DNA of 12,476 nt from Euperipatoides rowelli (taxonomy: Eukaryota > Onychophora > Udeonychophora > Euonychophora > Peripatopsidae), in NCBI GenBank assembly GCA_003024985.2, contig PXIH01S0015079.1; one strand, given 5' to 3'. Under the pieces are notes generated by a model, which was not told the DNA's origin, did not search any database, and saw nothing but the letters and a program-made list of their open reading frames with translations. The translations under genes were made by a program, and so were the position numbers. Positions 1-7,940 of the stretch are shown piece by piece (within the stretch, counting starts at the first letter, position 1; each line of letters starts with the position of its first letter).

Positions 1-1326
1 GGGTTGGGGAAAAGTGGGTTTAATATGTAGTTGGAGTTAGGGTTCAGGGTTGTGGTAAGGTTAGGACTGTAAACAACAAAAAAAAAGGCTGCTACGAAAC
101 AGAAAAGAGGAATAAAATTTCCAAGTTTTTAACGCCACGTGTCAGGGTGGGATTGGGGTGGTATACGGGAGGGGGTCTGAGGCTTCAAGGGGGTAGTTAG
201 GGTTAGATCTGGGGTATGGGTGGGGGGGAGGCATAGACATGAAGTCTTGGGGGGTGGTGGCAGGAGGGTATGGGTCATGGAAGATGTAGTAATGTTTTCT
301 CTACTTAATAGGAAATAATTGCTATATGGAAGAGGTGAATGAATCTGTGGAGGCGGACCATAACTGCAGCGGAACTGGAAGTGACTGGAGACAACTGTCA
401 GAAGGGGCTTGGGGATGATGGACCCGAGGGAGGTGGAGGCCATTGCCAGGTCCTTTCAACTTTGAGTAGATTATTTTCTGTTTTATTTATTAACTTGTTG
501 CTTCACTCTATCTCTAGTCTCAGTTTACTCTCATGTCCTATTATCTCATCTATTAAACCTATACACAACTCTAATAAGATGCTATTGCTTGTCTTGCTTT
601 GTGCCTTTGTTCATATGCAGCTGGAGAGAAGTGCGCCGTCTGGCAGGGATAGTGGTGGATGTCTCCAATAGGCTTGGATCTGGGGGTTGATTGCGGTCTG
701 TCACGGTTGTGGTTGCTGTACTATGAAGGTGACTGTCCGGGGGATTGTCTTGGAGCTGATGTACCTGACCCTTGACTGATGAAGTAGGCTGGTAAGTCTG
801 AGATCCAGTATTGTTTTGAATGGTTCTGGTCTCAAATTGAAAATTAGAACTAAATTCATAACAAAGTACTGATTTTCTGTTTTTAAACGCTATCCTATAA
901 AATTTTGATTTTAATATAAATTTCTTAAGGTTTGATTCCAGAATCTAAGGCTGTACTGACTGATATTAATATCATTTTATTCAAAATTTAAATCTCTCAA
1001 TTTACTAAGTTATTTTAATTCTTTTAATTTAATTCTTTTAATTTAATTCACTTTGCACCAAGCTCCTGGGTCAGGGCAAGTAGAGTAGAGGGGGGGGGGG
1101 ATTGGGAGTGGCTTACTTATGCTATACTACTGGATGAATATTCTGTATTGTCTAATCAAATGGTAATTAAACAAATTATTCAAATTTATGTGAGGAATTG
1201 GTGAAGCAGGAACAGGAAAGCTGGGGGAAGAATGTGTTATATATATAAAGAGGATTGGCTTGCTGATAGCTGGTTGGAAGACTGCACAAGAATTAGGTAG
1301 CTTTTAGGGCGGGGTGGAAGCAAATG
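1..1326. other. Left flank, no assignable gene
   Basis: No coherent protein can be followed here. Positions 1 to about 830 are rich in G on the + strand with many short G runs, interrupted near 450-620 by a pyrimidine- and A/T-rich stretch ending in a polypyrimidine-AG. Positions 840-1065 are A/T-rich. A G11 run lies at 1090-1100. ORFs on both strands are short and low-complexity; the minus-strand ones are C-rich mirror images of G runs. The G-rich part has the same strand bias as the adjacent LINE, so it may be an older, unrecognisable element, but I found no motif to prove it. Confidence 0.6.
1021..1048. repeat. 14-bp A/T-rich tandem repeat, two exact copies
   Basis: The unit CTTTTAATTTAATT occurs twice head to tail, with a partial copy just upstream. 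This is a short slippage-type duplication in A/T-rich flank. Confidence 0.9.
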
Positions 1327-1340
1327 ACATTTTTAGAAAT
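1327..1340. repeat. Left target-site duplication of the RTE-like LINE
   Basis: ACATTTTTAGAAAT here is repeated exactly at 5446-5459. The bases on both sides differ between the two copies (G versus T before, T versus G after), so the match is exactly 14 bp. The right copy directly follows the element's ACATT tail, where target-primed reverse transcription places the downstream duplication. This marks the element's 5' end at about 1341. Confidence 0.75.
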
Positions 1341-1603
1341 TTAAGACAAAATTTATCTTAGTCTATAATACCAAAGTTTTATAGCACTCTGGGGTTAACC
1401 ACTGATGGGTTGCTTAAAGAAGGGAATGGTCCCTTTTTTTTTTAGTTTCTGTGTGCACTTGGTCTTGCAGACAAGGGGCAAGGGGTGGGAGGGAAACAAA
1501 TCTTTAAAACTATTAAAATTAAAATTGTTAGAATTTTTCCTTTCCTTATTGAGGGGAGATGGAGTGGGGGGGGGGAGAGTGGGTCGAAACTGAGCTAGGC
1601 CAA
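1341..1603 (+). other. Leader (5' UTR) of the RTE-like element
   Basis: This stretch lies between the left target-site duplication and the first plausible ATG of the OTU ORF. It begins A/T-rich, contains a polypyrimidine tract followed by TTGCAG near 1466-1471, and ends in G runs (1565-1574). No domain is visible. An open frame from 1405 to 1593 gives a low-complexity product and I do not believe it is coding. If the copy is 5' truncated, this would be the truncation point rather than a true leader. Confidence 0.5.
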
Positions 1604-2056
1604 ATGAAGCTATTTAGGGTATTGGGAGATGGAGATTGCCTGTTTTCGGCCTTACTGGATCAGATGAAATTGGTAAGGCTGCCGAAAGGGTGGGAATGGG
1701 AGGGACAAAAGATCAGACTCATGATAGTGGATCATATTAGTAGGTGCAGGGAGAAATTCAAGTGGCAGATATTGGACTCGATTGAAGAACTAGGTCCTAA
1801 GTATGAGGGGGTAGTGCCTGAGGACAGAATTGACAGATATCTGGAGGATTTGAGGGGGACTGGATTTTGGGGAGGGGCGGAATCGATCATGGCCTTATGT
1901 GAAATAATGTTGATTAAAGTCATTGTCTTTCAGACAACGGGAGTAGGGATTATATTTATGCCGGAGGCAGGATTTCCCAGGGAAACTTTGAAGATATTGT
2001 TTAGTGGATCTGAAGGGAGAATGGCAAATCATTATGACAGTATTAGGGAGCATTAG
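1604..2056 (+). CDS. OTU-family cysteine protease ORF of the RTE-like element
   Basis: The ORF encodes about 150 residues that match the core of the ovarian-tumour (OTU) deubiquitinase-type cysteine protease family. The catalytic Cys block is GDGDCLFSAL, with the Cys codon at 1637-1639. A central block reads WGGAESIMALCEIMLIKVIVF, resembling the OTU WGG...L.A......I.V segment. The C-terminal catalytic His block is NHYDSI, with His at 2030-2032, directly before the stop. The family cleaves ubiquitin or related isopeptide bonds; the substrate here is unknown. I chose the ATG at 1604 because it leads straight into the Cys block; an in-frame ATG at 1559 would add a G-run-encoded leader. It is the only domain of the element without a stop or frameshift, and no key residue is missing. 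It may be ORF1 of the element or an upstream part of a polyprotein. Confidence 0.8.
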   Translation: MKLFRVLGDGDCLFSALLDQMKLVRLPKGWEWEGQKIRLMIVDHISRCREKFKWQILDSIEELGPKYEGVVPEDRIDRYLEDLRGTGFWGGAESIMALCEIMLIKVIVFQTTGVGIIFMPEAGFPRETLKILFSGSEGRMANHYDSIREH

Positions 2057-2265
2057 GGGGGGAGGGGATGCCTCAATGTGGGGGGAGGAGGGGTAAGGAT
2101 GGAGGGGATTTTGTGTCCTTTAATCTTCCTAAATTCCATTTCTAACCACTGTCAAGTGGTTAGAGGCCTAAATTTGGGCTTTTATCCAGCGCATATATTA
2201 TCTCCGGTGGGAGAGTACAATGTGGTGGGAGAAGGCATCTTCAGGGGAGGTCACAGGCTGGTGGT
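2057..2265 (+). other. G-rich spacer between OTU and endonuclease regions
   Basis: This stretch has several G4-6 runs and no open frame that joins the OTU ORF to the endonuclease. A perfect hairpin lies inside it. It could be an inter-ORF region or a degraded polyprotein linker. Confidence 0.5.
2141..2164. repeat. Perfect 10-bp inverted repeat with 4-nt loop
   Basis: TCTAACCACT at 2141-2150 is the exact reverse complement of AGTGGTTAGA at 2155-2164, with loop GTCA. It stands between the OTU ORF stop and the endonuclease start, inside otherwise decayed sequence. Confidence 0.85.
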
Positions 2266-3050
2266 CGGATAGGCACCTGGAACCTAAGGGGGTGTGGAGG
2301 GGAGAAGAAAGAGGCAATTTCAGAGGCTTTAATGGAGAGGAATGTGCTAGTGGTGGGGTTACAAGACTCACCTATGCACGGGTCAGTACACAAGCAAGTA
2401 CTATACATGGTACTGAGTGGGGGAGTGGGGCCTAGGGTGACTTGAGGGGTGGTGATTTTAGAAGGGTGGGGGTGGTTGAAGTGTCTAGTTTCACTCCATG
2501 CAATGAGAATCTGGCAGTAATGGGTGTTAGTATGATGGGGGAGAGGATAAATATGATTACATGTCACATTCCCAATGATGTCAGGACAGCTGGGGTGGAA
2601 TTTGAAAGACTCAGTGGGGTCATCACAGAACTGTCAAAGGAGGTAAACCATTAATAATAGGGGGAGACTTTAATGCACATTTGGGGTCTCTAGAGAGAGA
2701 CAAAGAGGTGGGACAATGGGTGGGAAGGAATCTGAAGCAAATGATATTGAATGAAAATGGCATGCACATGCAGAACCTTATAAATATGAATGGATTAAGG
2801 GTGGCTACTACCTTGGACAAAGATAAGTTGGTGTGCACTACGTGGTCTAACGGATATGTCGAATCACAAATCAATCATATCCTTGACTGGATGGCTTCCC
2901 CCAAATGAGGACTGAATGCAAGGCAATGTGAATTAAAAGAGATAGTGTAAAGACAGAGGATGGTAAGGTAAGTATGTCTGATCACAAACTGGTGGTAGCC
3001 AAATTAAGATTTGGGGGGAGGAAGGAGAAAAGGGCTCGGTGTAGGGGCTG
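2266..3050 (+). pseudogene. AP-endonuclease-like domain of the RTE-like element, interrupted
   Basis: This domain would nick target DNA to prime reverse transcription. The order of motifs fits the exonuclease III/APE fold of LINEs. IGTWNLRG lies at 2269-2292. VLVVGLQD puts Asp (2365-2367) where the family has catalytic Glu. IIGGDFNAH lies at 2654-2680 with Asp and Asn intact. SQINHIL (about 2860-2885) has Asn where a catalytic Asp of SQID is usual. SMSDHKLVVAKL lies at about 2971-3006 with the Asp-His pair intact. The frame is broken by a stop at 2437-2439, stops at 2652-2660 and 2906-2908, and frame changes between these blocks. Two active-site substitutions plus these lesions make it dead. 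Confidence 0.8.
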
Positions 3051-3540
3051 GGTTTATAAAGGGGGGTCATAGAAAATGGAATATAGGAAGATTAAAGGAC
3101 CCAAAAGATAATGAGTATAAAAGGATGAAGATGTTCTTCGAGTCTTCAAGGGAAGTGGGGGGGATAAGGGGTGGTGGGGGTTTCTTAGGGGTGGAAGGGG
3201 CAGCTGAAGGGCCTTTAGGTCTACCTGCCTCTCCGATGATGCCCAAAAGAAGAAAAGCAATAGCTGAGCAGCAAAGGGTCAGGTTCAGGGGGCATAAAAG
3301 TGTGGGGGTGGTTTGAAGGAGGATCTTAAAGAGGTGCAACCTAGCTCAGGGTGAAGTGGTGAGGGACCATGAGATTAGGAAATGTTGTGCCTTCTTCAGC
3401 AACCTATCATAAGTTCAGCCACTTCAAAGAATGAACATAGCTTATAATTTCTTGAAGTTTAGAAAAGGTGGGAAGAGAAAGAAGGGCTTTATAGCCATGC
3501 CCAAGTGGGAGGCGGAAGGGGAGAAGGAACCGGAATGGTG
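3051..3540 (+). pseudogene. Linker between endonuclease and reverse transcriptase, degraded
   Basis: A basic, Gly-rich stretch is readable from 3011 to the stop at 3314-3316, then shorter fragments in other frames. LINE polyproteins carry a weakly conserved charged linker in this position and I see no domain. A dense G-run cluster lies inside it at 3157-3200. Confidence 0.45.
3157..3200 (+). other. Canonical G-quadruplex motif, five G tracts
   Basis: Five runs of four to seven G are separated by loops of 4, 4, 7 and 5 nt. This satisfies the usual G3+N1-7 pattern on the sense strand. It sits in the decayed linker coding region. Confidence 0.75.
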
Positions 3541-4500
3541 GTCGACTTAATTCCGGAATACGACAATATTCCACTACCTCCAGCTTCGTCATATGCCAAG
3601 GTATATGAGACAATTCACAGATTTAAAAAAGGTATGGCGTTGGGGGTTGAGTAGCACTTGAGTAGCACTGGGGTCCTCCGGTGCTACTCAAGGAGTTACA
3701 CAGGATAATCGAGACAGTCTGGATCACAAATGAAATTCTTGAGATGTGGTCCCATACGATCCAGATCCAGATCCCGATTCCCAAGGTAGGCTGAGCCAAT
3801 TTGGTAGATGATTATAGGAGAATAACCCTGTGTTGTGTGGCCTATAAAGTGTATGCCAAAATCTTTCTGGACTGGCTGGATGAGGCAGTAATCCCGTTAC
3901 CACATTATTAAGGGGCTTTCTGGTGGAGAGGACAACTGAGGACCACATATATACAATGAGATGAATAGTGGAGGTGGCCTGGAGAGAAGGGTCAAAGATA
4001 TACCTGCTGACATTAGATTTGGTAAAAACCTTTCAGAGTGTGGACCACAGGGTCATGACCCTTATTCTCAAGAGGCAAAAGGTTCCACACTGTTTGATCA
4101 ATAGAATAATCAATGCCTGTATACATGAACAACAGCAATACACTGGTTTGGACAGAAAGCAACCTATATGAAGAAAACGATGGGGGTTAAGCAAGGGTTC
4201 CCCTTATCGCCTTCTTTCTTTACCATGGTGCTGCATGAGGTGGTGAGTACAATGATAGAAGCGATAGGGCTTTTTGATTTGGAGGAGAGGGGATGGGTAA
4301 TTCTACCTATGTTATAAGCCTATGCGGATTACATCCTGGTGGTTGCAAACAAGGAGCTGGAGGTCTTCCTTAAGAAATTCTCCATGAACTTGTAATCTAC
4401 AGGGATGTAGCTGAATCTGAGCAAATGTGAAGTCCTGATAAGGGAACCCAGGGGGCTGATGGAGGAAGGAAGAGGTAAAGGTTTGTGCTAAACAATCAAG
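3541..4500 (+). pseudogene. Reverse transcriptase domain of the RTE-like element, interrupted
   Basis: This would copy element RNA into DNA at the nick. Readable blocks in order: IPLPPASSYAKVYETIHRFKKG (about 3555-3630); EILEMW followed by IPIPK (from 3732); DDYRRITLCCVAYKVYAKI (from about 3807); ERTTEDHIYT then LTLDLVKTFQSVDH, with the first catalytic Asp at 4016-4018; GVKQGFPLSPSFF (from 4186); and AYADYILVV, the YxDD box, at 4318-4344. The box reads YADY, so the second catalytic Asp is lost (codon TAC at 4330-4332). In-frame stops include 3649-3651, 3792-3794, 3962-3964, 4315-4317, 4393-4395 and 4408-4410, with frame changes between blocks. An 11-bp tandem duplication at 3647-3668 adds further damage. 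The block order and spacing fit RTE-type elements. Confidence 0.85.
3647..3691. repeat. 11-bp tandem duplication with a matching inverted copy
   Basis: TTGAGTAGCAC occurs at 3647-3657 and again at 3658-3668, and its exact reverse complement lies at 3681-3691. The second copy and the inverted copy form a stem that extends inward to TTGAGTAGCACTGG against CCGGTGCTACTCAA (one G-T pair), with a 6-nt GGTCCT loop. It interrupts the RT reading frame just after the KKG block. Confidence 0.85.
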
Positions 4501-4508
4501 AATAAAAG

Positions 4509-5121
4509 GTGGTTCAGACATTAAGATATTTGGGCGCCTTTATATCCAGTAACCTGGATCAGAGAGGCTCCACAAGAACCAGGATCGAAAAGGTGATAAA
4601 ATGTGCGAGGTCCATTATTCCTTTCATCAGACGCTATGAACTACACTGGAGATTGATAAGAAATATATATATATATAACACTGTGGTCTCTCCGATTGCT
4701 CTCTTTGGCCCCAAAGCCATGGCAACTACAAGAAAATAGGGTGGTGCTGAAGAACATGAGCGCATGGTGGTCTCCTTGCTAGTGCAACATTGTAGGCGTG
4801 TTCCATCAAAGAGGATCGTAACACTGCTGAAGGGGAAAACTATTTGGAGAAGAGTGATGAACATGAGGCTAAACTACTGGGCACATGTGTTAAGGAGGCC
4901 TAAAATCAATATCTTGCAGGCGGCAAAAAGCATGGTTCCTAGGAGGTTGAAGGTCGGTAGACCCTGCTACACATGGAATGATTCTGTCACAAAGGATATT
5001 AGTAAGATATTAGTGCTGGGAAGAGGCAGCCAAGAAAAAGGAAGACATGCTGAAGTTGTCTAAGGAATTTTACAAGATCTTGGAGACATCAGATGAGGAG
5101 GAGGTTACAACATTAGATTAA
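4509..5121 (+). pseudogene. RT thumb and C-terminal region of the RTE-like element, interrupted
   Basis: The first block (4509-4739) reads LRYLGAFISSNLDQRGS and on to NTVVSPIALFG, the thumb region that follows the YxDD box in LINE RTs. A second block, in another frame from about 4764, contains LNYWAHVLRRP and KVGRPCYTWNDSV, resembling the GHVLR and GRPR.TW motifs at the C-terminus of RTE and related polyproteins. One more frame change near 5010 leads to an acidic, Lys/Glu-rich tail (WEEAAKKKEDMLKLSKEF) that ends in EEEVTTLD at a TAA stop at 5119-5121, probably the original end of the polyprotein. No RNase H motif is seen. Confidence 0.7.
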
Positions 5122-5445
5122 GGAGGGTGGTAAGCATCTTCAGAAGGGGATAAGGAGCTGGGGAGAGAGATCTTCACATGGTACGGATGCGGCATGCGAC
5201 TGATGGGTAAGTTACCTTGATTTACTAACTTCTCTAACACTTTAATATTAATCTAATCCTCTTTTTGTTAATTTTTGTTTCTTAAATTTGTTAGCGGGAG
5301 GGGCTAGGGTGGGGTGTCTCAAAGGGATAGCGTCGGACACCGATAGTATGTCTAGCTCTGAACGCTCAGCCCCACAGTTTGCTTACTGCCATCTGAAATG
5401 GTATAGGTCGCCTTATAAGCTGCTGTGGGATACTAACATTACATT
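5122..5445 (+). other. 3' UTR and tail of the RTE-like element
   Basis: G-rich sequence follows the presumed polyprotein stop. A T-rich block at 5207-5294, bounded by GTAAGT and TTAG, lies inside it. The last ~75 bases form a nested stem-loop and then ACATT repeats. There is no poly(A) tail; a short simple repeat at the 3' end is common in RTE and some other LINE clades. Confidence 0.65.
5371..5429 (+). repeat. Nested stem-loop at the 3' end of the element
   Basis: CCCACAG at 5371-5377 pairs with CTGTGGG at 5423-5429. Inside it, GCTTA at 5381-5385 pairs with TAAGC at 5416-5420. The interior holds two small hairpins: CCAT/ATGG (5389-5392 with 5398-5401) and AGG/CCT (5405-5407 with 5411-5413). 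The structure ends six bases before the ACATT tail, a plausible RT recognition site for target-primed reverse transcription. Confidence 0.7.
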
Positions 5446-5450
5446 ACATT
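5436..5450 (+). repeat. (ACATT)3 tail
   Basis: Three exact ACATT units end the element. The third (5446-5450) coincides with the first five bases of the right target-site duplication, so element end and target share sequence there. This fits annealing of the tail to the target, or a target chosen by microhomology. Confidence 0.85.
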
Positions 5451-5459
5451 TTTAGAAAT
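5446..5459. repeat. Right target-site duplication of the RTE-like LINE
   Basis: This is an exact copy of the 14 bases at 1327-1340, directly abutting the element's terminal repeat. Confidence 0.75.
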
Positions 5460-6937
5460 GTGGACTTGTAGTAAAATTTTAGATGAAGATATTGAGAAAA
5501 GATAGGATAGACAAAAAAGGTGGGGGTTTATTGATGTATTATAGGATAATTTTAATATAGAAAAAATTATGTTTGAAAACGAATCCACAGATATAATTGC
5601 TTTCAAATCTTCAGACGTTATCAGGGTTTTTATTTGATGGCTGACTTTGTTATCTCTGTCCAAAATTTATTATTTTCAACAATTTTTACAGCAATAATAT
5701 ACTATTTATGTATACCAAATACATGCTAAAACCTATTGAAGAAAAAACAGTTGAAACACAGAAAGATTTGATTTGGCAGTACTTTTAAAAGTTTGATTTA
5801 ATCATCATTACCAAATTGAAAACGACTCAGCCAGTAAGGTAGATAATATCTTGAAGAAAAAGAAACTAAAATGCTGAATTACTATTAATTTAAAAACAAT
5901 CAATCTTAAGCTTTGATAGCAGAATCACGAAATATTATATGAAATATGAAGGTTTTAAAATTGAAAAAATGTTAAATTCCGAAATTTGTTTAACAATGTG
6001 CTATTTTGAAATACTTCATTAAAATATTTGTTGATTAATTTCCTGTTTCAAACTGCACACACATTAGTACTATGAATGTATTGTAATCTAAAAGATATCA
6101 GTTCAATTGTATTTTCTCAAATCCTTTTTTCCATAGTATTCGATGATCTTTGTGTTTGTTTTTTTTTTTGTTAGCGTGTAGACAGTGCGATATAAAGATT
6201 GGAGTGATCCGTAACTTCCGTAAGCCATTTTTTCAATGTATTATTTGCTCTATTGATTTCTTATTATGTGAATTGATCAATAGATCCTTGTTCTTTTTGC
6301 AGAGAGGGTGATAACTAGGTCCTTTGATTCGTGGTTACCATGGCATTTGTTTTTTTTTTGGTACACTTTAAACATAGTTGTCTAGACCAATGGAACTACT
6401 TGGATTCCCAGTCAGTTTGGTTATTGGCTCTTGAAGTATTATGCTGCCATCTATGCAGTCTCTTACCTAATGTTTAAAAAAAAACCCAAAAGTGAGAGTT
6501 TGCGAGATTGTTTATAGTTTAAATATAGTTACCTTATTTTAATATAAGATTTTCTCAAAAGCAATTGTAAATCGTTATTTTGGTTTATGTGTTGTGATGA
6601 TTGGATTGTAATAAATAATGCTTTGCAACTTGTTTTATTTTTGTTACATTATACAATTTCAGTTCAATGATAAACGTCTTATTTAAGTTACAATGTGTTT
6701 CGTTTAATTAGCTTATGCATTATAAATAATGCTTATCTGATTCCTCACTAGAGGTCACCCCAATCCAGCGGGGTTTTTTTTCTAGATATATTGTTAAGCC
6801 TCCTAGGTGGTTTTTTTTGGGGGGTGAATGTTCCTTCTGTTTAACAATTATTTTCCTTGCTAAAATAAATAGGAACTGTTAGTATGTTATCCTATAGAGC
6901 TATAATTTCAATTGTTTTTTTTTTTCACATTTAACAG

Positions 6938-7142
6938 TGGCATATATGGACGGTGCTACATTATGCCTGGCGGAGCATCTCTTCCATATATTGCGCAGTG
7001 ATTGGGGGAAGAACAGATTCGGTGGGAAGACTGGAGAGCACATGGCTGCTTAATATGCATGTGCTAAAGATTTCATTTTTTCTATCGTCAGATATGATTA
7101 TTCTGGTGGATATTTGGGTACAGAATAGTTGTCTGCTTTACT
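6938..7142 (+). other. Possible exon of unknown gene
   Basis: A long T tract followed by CACATTTAACAG ends at 6937, and CTGTAAGTAAAT gives a GT donor at 7143. One frame is open across all 205 bases (WHIWTVLHYAWRS at its start), and a second frame has an ATG-started 35-codon ORF at 6946-7053. Base composition inside is less A/T-rich than the surroundings. I recognise no protein family in either frame. Splice-like borders arise often by chance in T-rich DNA, so this is only a candidate. Confidence 0.2.
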
Positions 7143-7648
7143 GTAAGTAAATCCACATTTGTTATTGACGATACAAGCTACTCTGTCATGGGCTTATACT
7201 AATATACATTACACAATAAATGCTCAGCAATGGCGGCATGCGTAAGGTATGTTATCCTTCGATATTAGAAGAAATGGTATACTTGCCCTAAGGACAAACA
7301 AAGCATTCTTCAATTAATTTAAATGTTTACTACTTCACAACAGCGATCAGAAACTTCAATCCAATGTTCCAGTAACCCTATTGAAGAATTAGACACAGTA
7401 TTGCAAGAAAAGGAAACATAGCCTATATCATAAGAATAGGTGGGTACCTTTACAAATGCTCAAGTCTGCAACCTATTACGATTTTTATAGAGAAAAGGGT
7501 AACACCATAAGACTATTTCTTCGAGTATGCCAGTAGCATAGTAAGCCATGGGAAATCATCTGAATATTGGTAACCAGATTTAGTCGACTAAACACATATA
7601 CATTAGCCTACGCTGAATCTAACTGCATCATGTAGTGAGATTCTATGC

Positions 7649-7669
7649 TATATATATATATATATATAT
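7649..7669. repeat. (TA)n microsatellite, about 10.5 units
   Basis: This is an uninterrupted run of TA dinucleotides. Confidence 0.95.
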
Positions 7670-7926
7670 CATCATTGTGGGAATGCCCTTTGTTTGCTAC
7701 AATTAGCCTTCAGAATTACCATACCAGTTTCTTTCTTGGAAGGTATACGTATCAATTGGTTGGATTTGTCATATGTTGCTCTTCTGTGTGGTTTCCATGG
7801 TTATGTCAGTGATATTAATGGCAGAAGTTAAGTCCAGTTACATTTGAGCCGAGAGATCTACGTATAGCCTACTGAAGTCCTGGCCAGGTAAGAACTTTAA
7901 TTTGACTTTATTAATTCTCATCATTA

Positions 7927-7940
7927 CAATAGGCCTATTG
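7927..7940. repeat. 14-bp perfect palindrome
   Basis: CAATAGGCCTATTG is its own reverse complement. It belongs to a set of TAGCCTA/TAGGCCTA-like words scattered over 7400-8950. Confidence 0.8.

Larger units (their letters stand above)
1341..5445 (+). mobile_element. RTE-like non-LTR retrotransposon carrying an OTU protease, degraded, about 4.1 kb
   Basis: The order leader, OTU cysteine protease, AP-endonuclease, reverse transcriptase, C-terminal region, 3' UTR stem-loop and ACATT tail lies between 14-bp direct repeats. Seen in the sequence: an endonuclease start with GTWNLRG, a GGDFNAH motif and a late SDH motif; RT motifs (LTLDLVKTF, GVKQGFPLSPS, YADY); and a C-terminal stretch with NYWAHVLRRP and GRPCYTW. 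The GTWN start, the GHVLR-like and GRP..TW motifs and the short simple-repeat tail resemble RTE and related clades. Clade placement is by eye, not by tree. At least a dozen stops or frameshifts downstream of the OTU ORF mean this copy cannot move itself. G greatly exceeds C on the coding strand (for example 29 G to 4 C in 3121-3180). Confidence 0.8.

Noticed and set aside
38-206. TTAGGG-like words suggesting telomeric repeat
   Set aside because: Only isolated TTAGGGTT occurrences in G-rich sequence, with no tandem array.
129-443. Minus-strand ORF of 104 codons
   Set aside because: Pro/Thr/Ser-rich translation of a G-rich + strand; no domain and the composition explains the openness.
449-620. 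Intron candidate with splicing to join short G-rich frames on either side
   Set aside because: The donor (GTCCTT) is poor and the joined frame is short and unrecognised; chance is more likely.
929-939. GGTTTGATTCC resembling a pol III box B (tRNA/SINE)
   Set aside because: One mismatch to box B, no box A at the right distance upstream and no tRNA fold in the A/T-rich surroundings.
2241-2567. Minus-strand ORF of 108 codons
   Set aside because: It lies antisense to the endonuclease domain and is open only because of the G-rich coding strand.
3054-3339. Overlapping minus-strand ORFs opposite the linker
   Set aside because: Low-complexity shadows of the G-run cluster.
5433-5450. ACATT run as an ordinary microsatellite
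   Set aside because: Its place between the terminal stem-loop and the target-site duplication identifies it as the LINE tail.
6758-6781. CCCC/GGGG hairpin followed by T8, like an intrinsic terminator
   Set aside because: The stem is only 4 bp and T runs are common here; the sequence is eukaryotic, so a bacterial terminator makes no sense.
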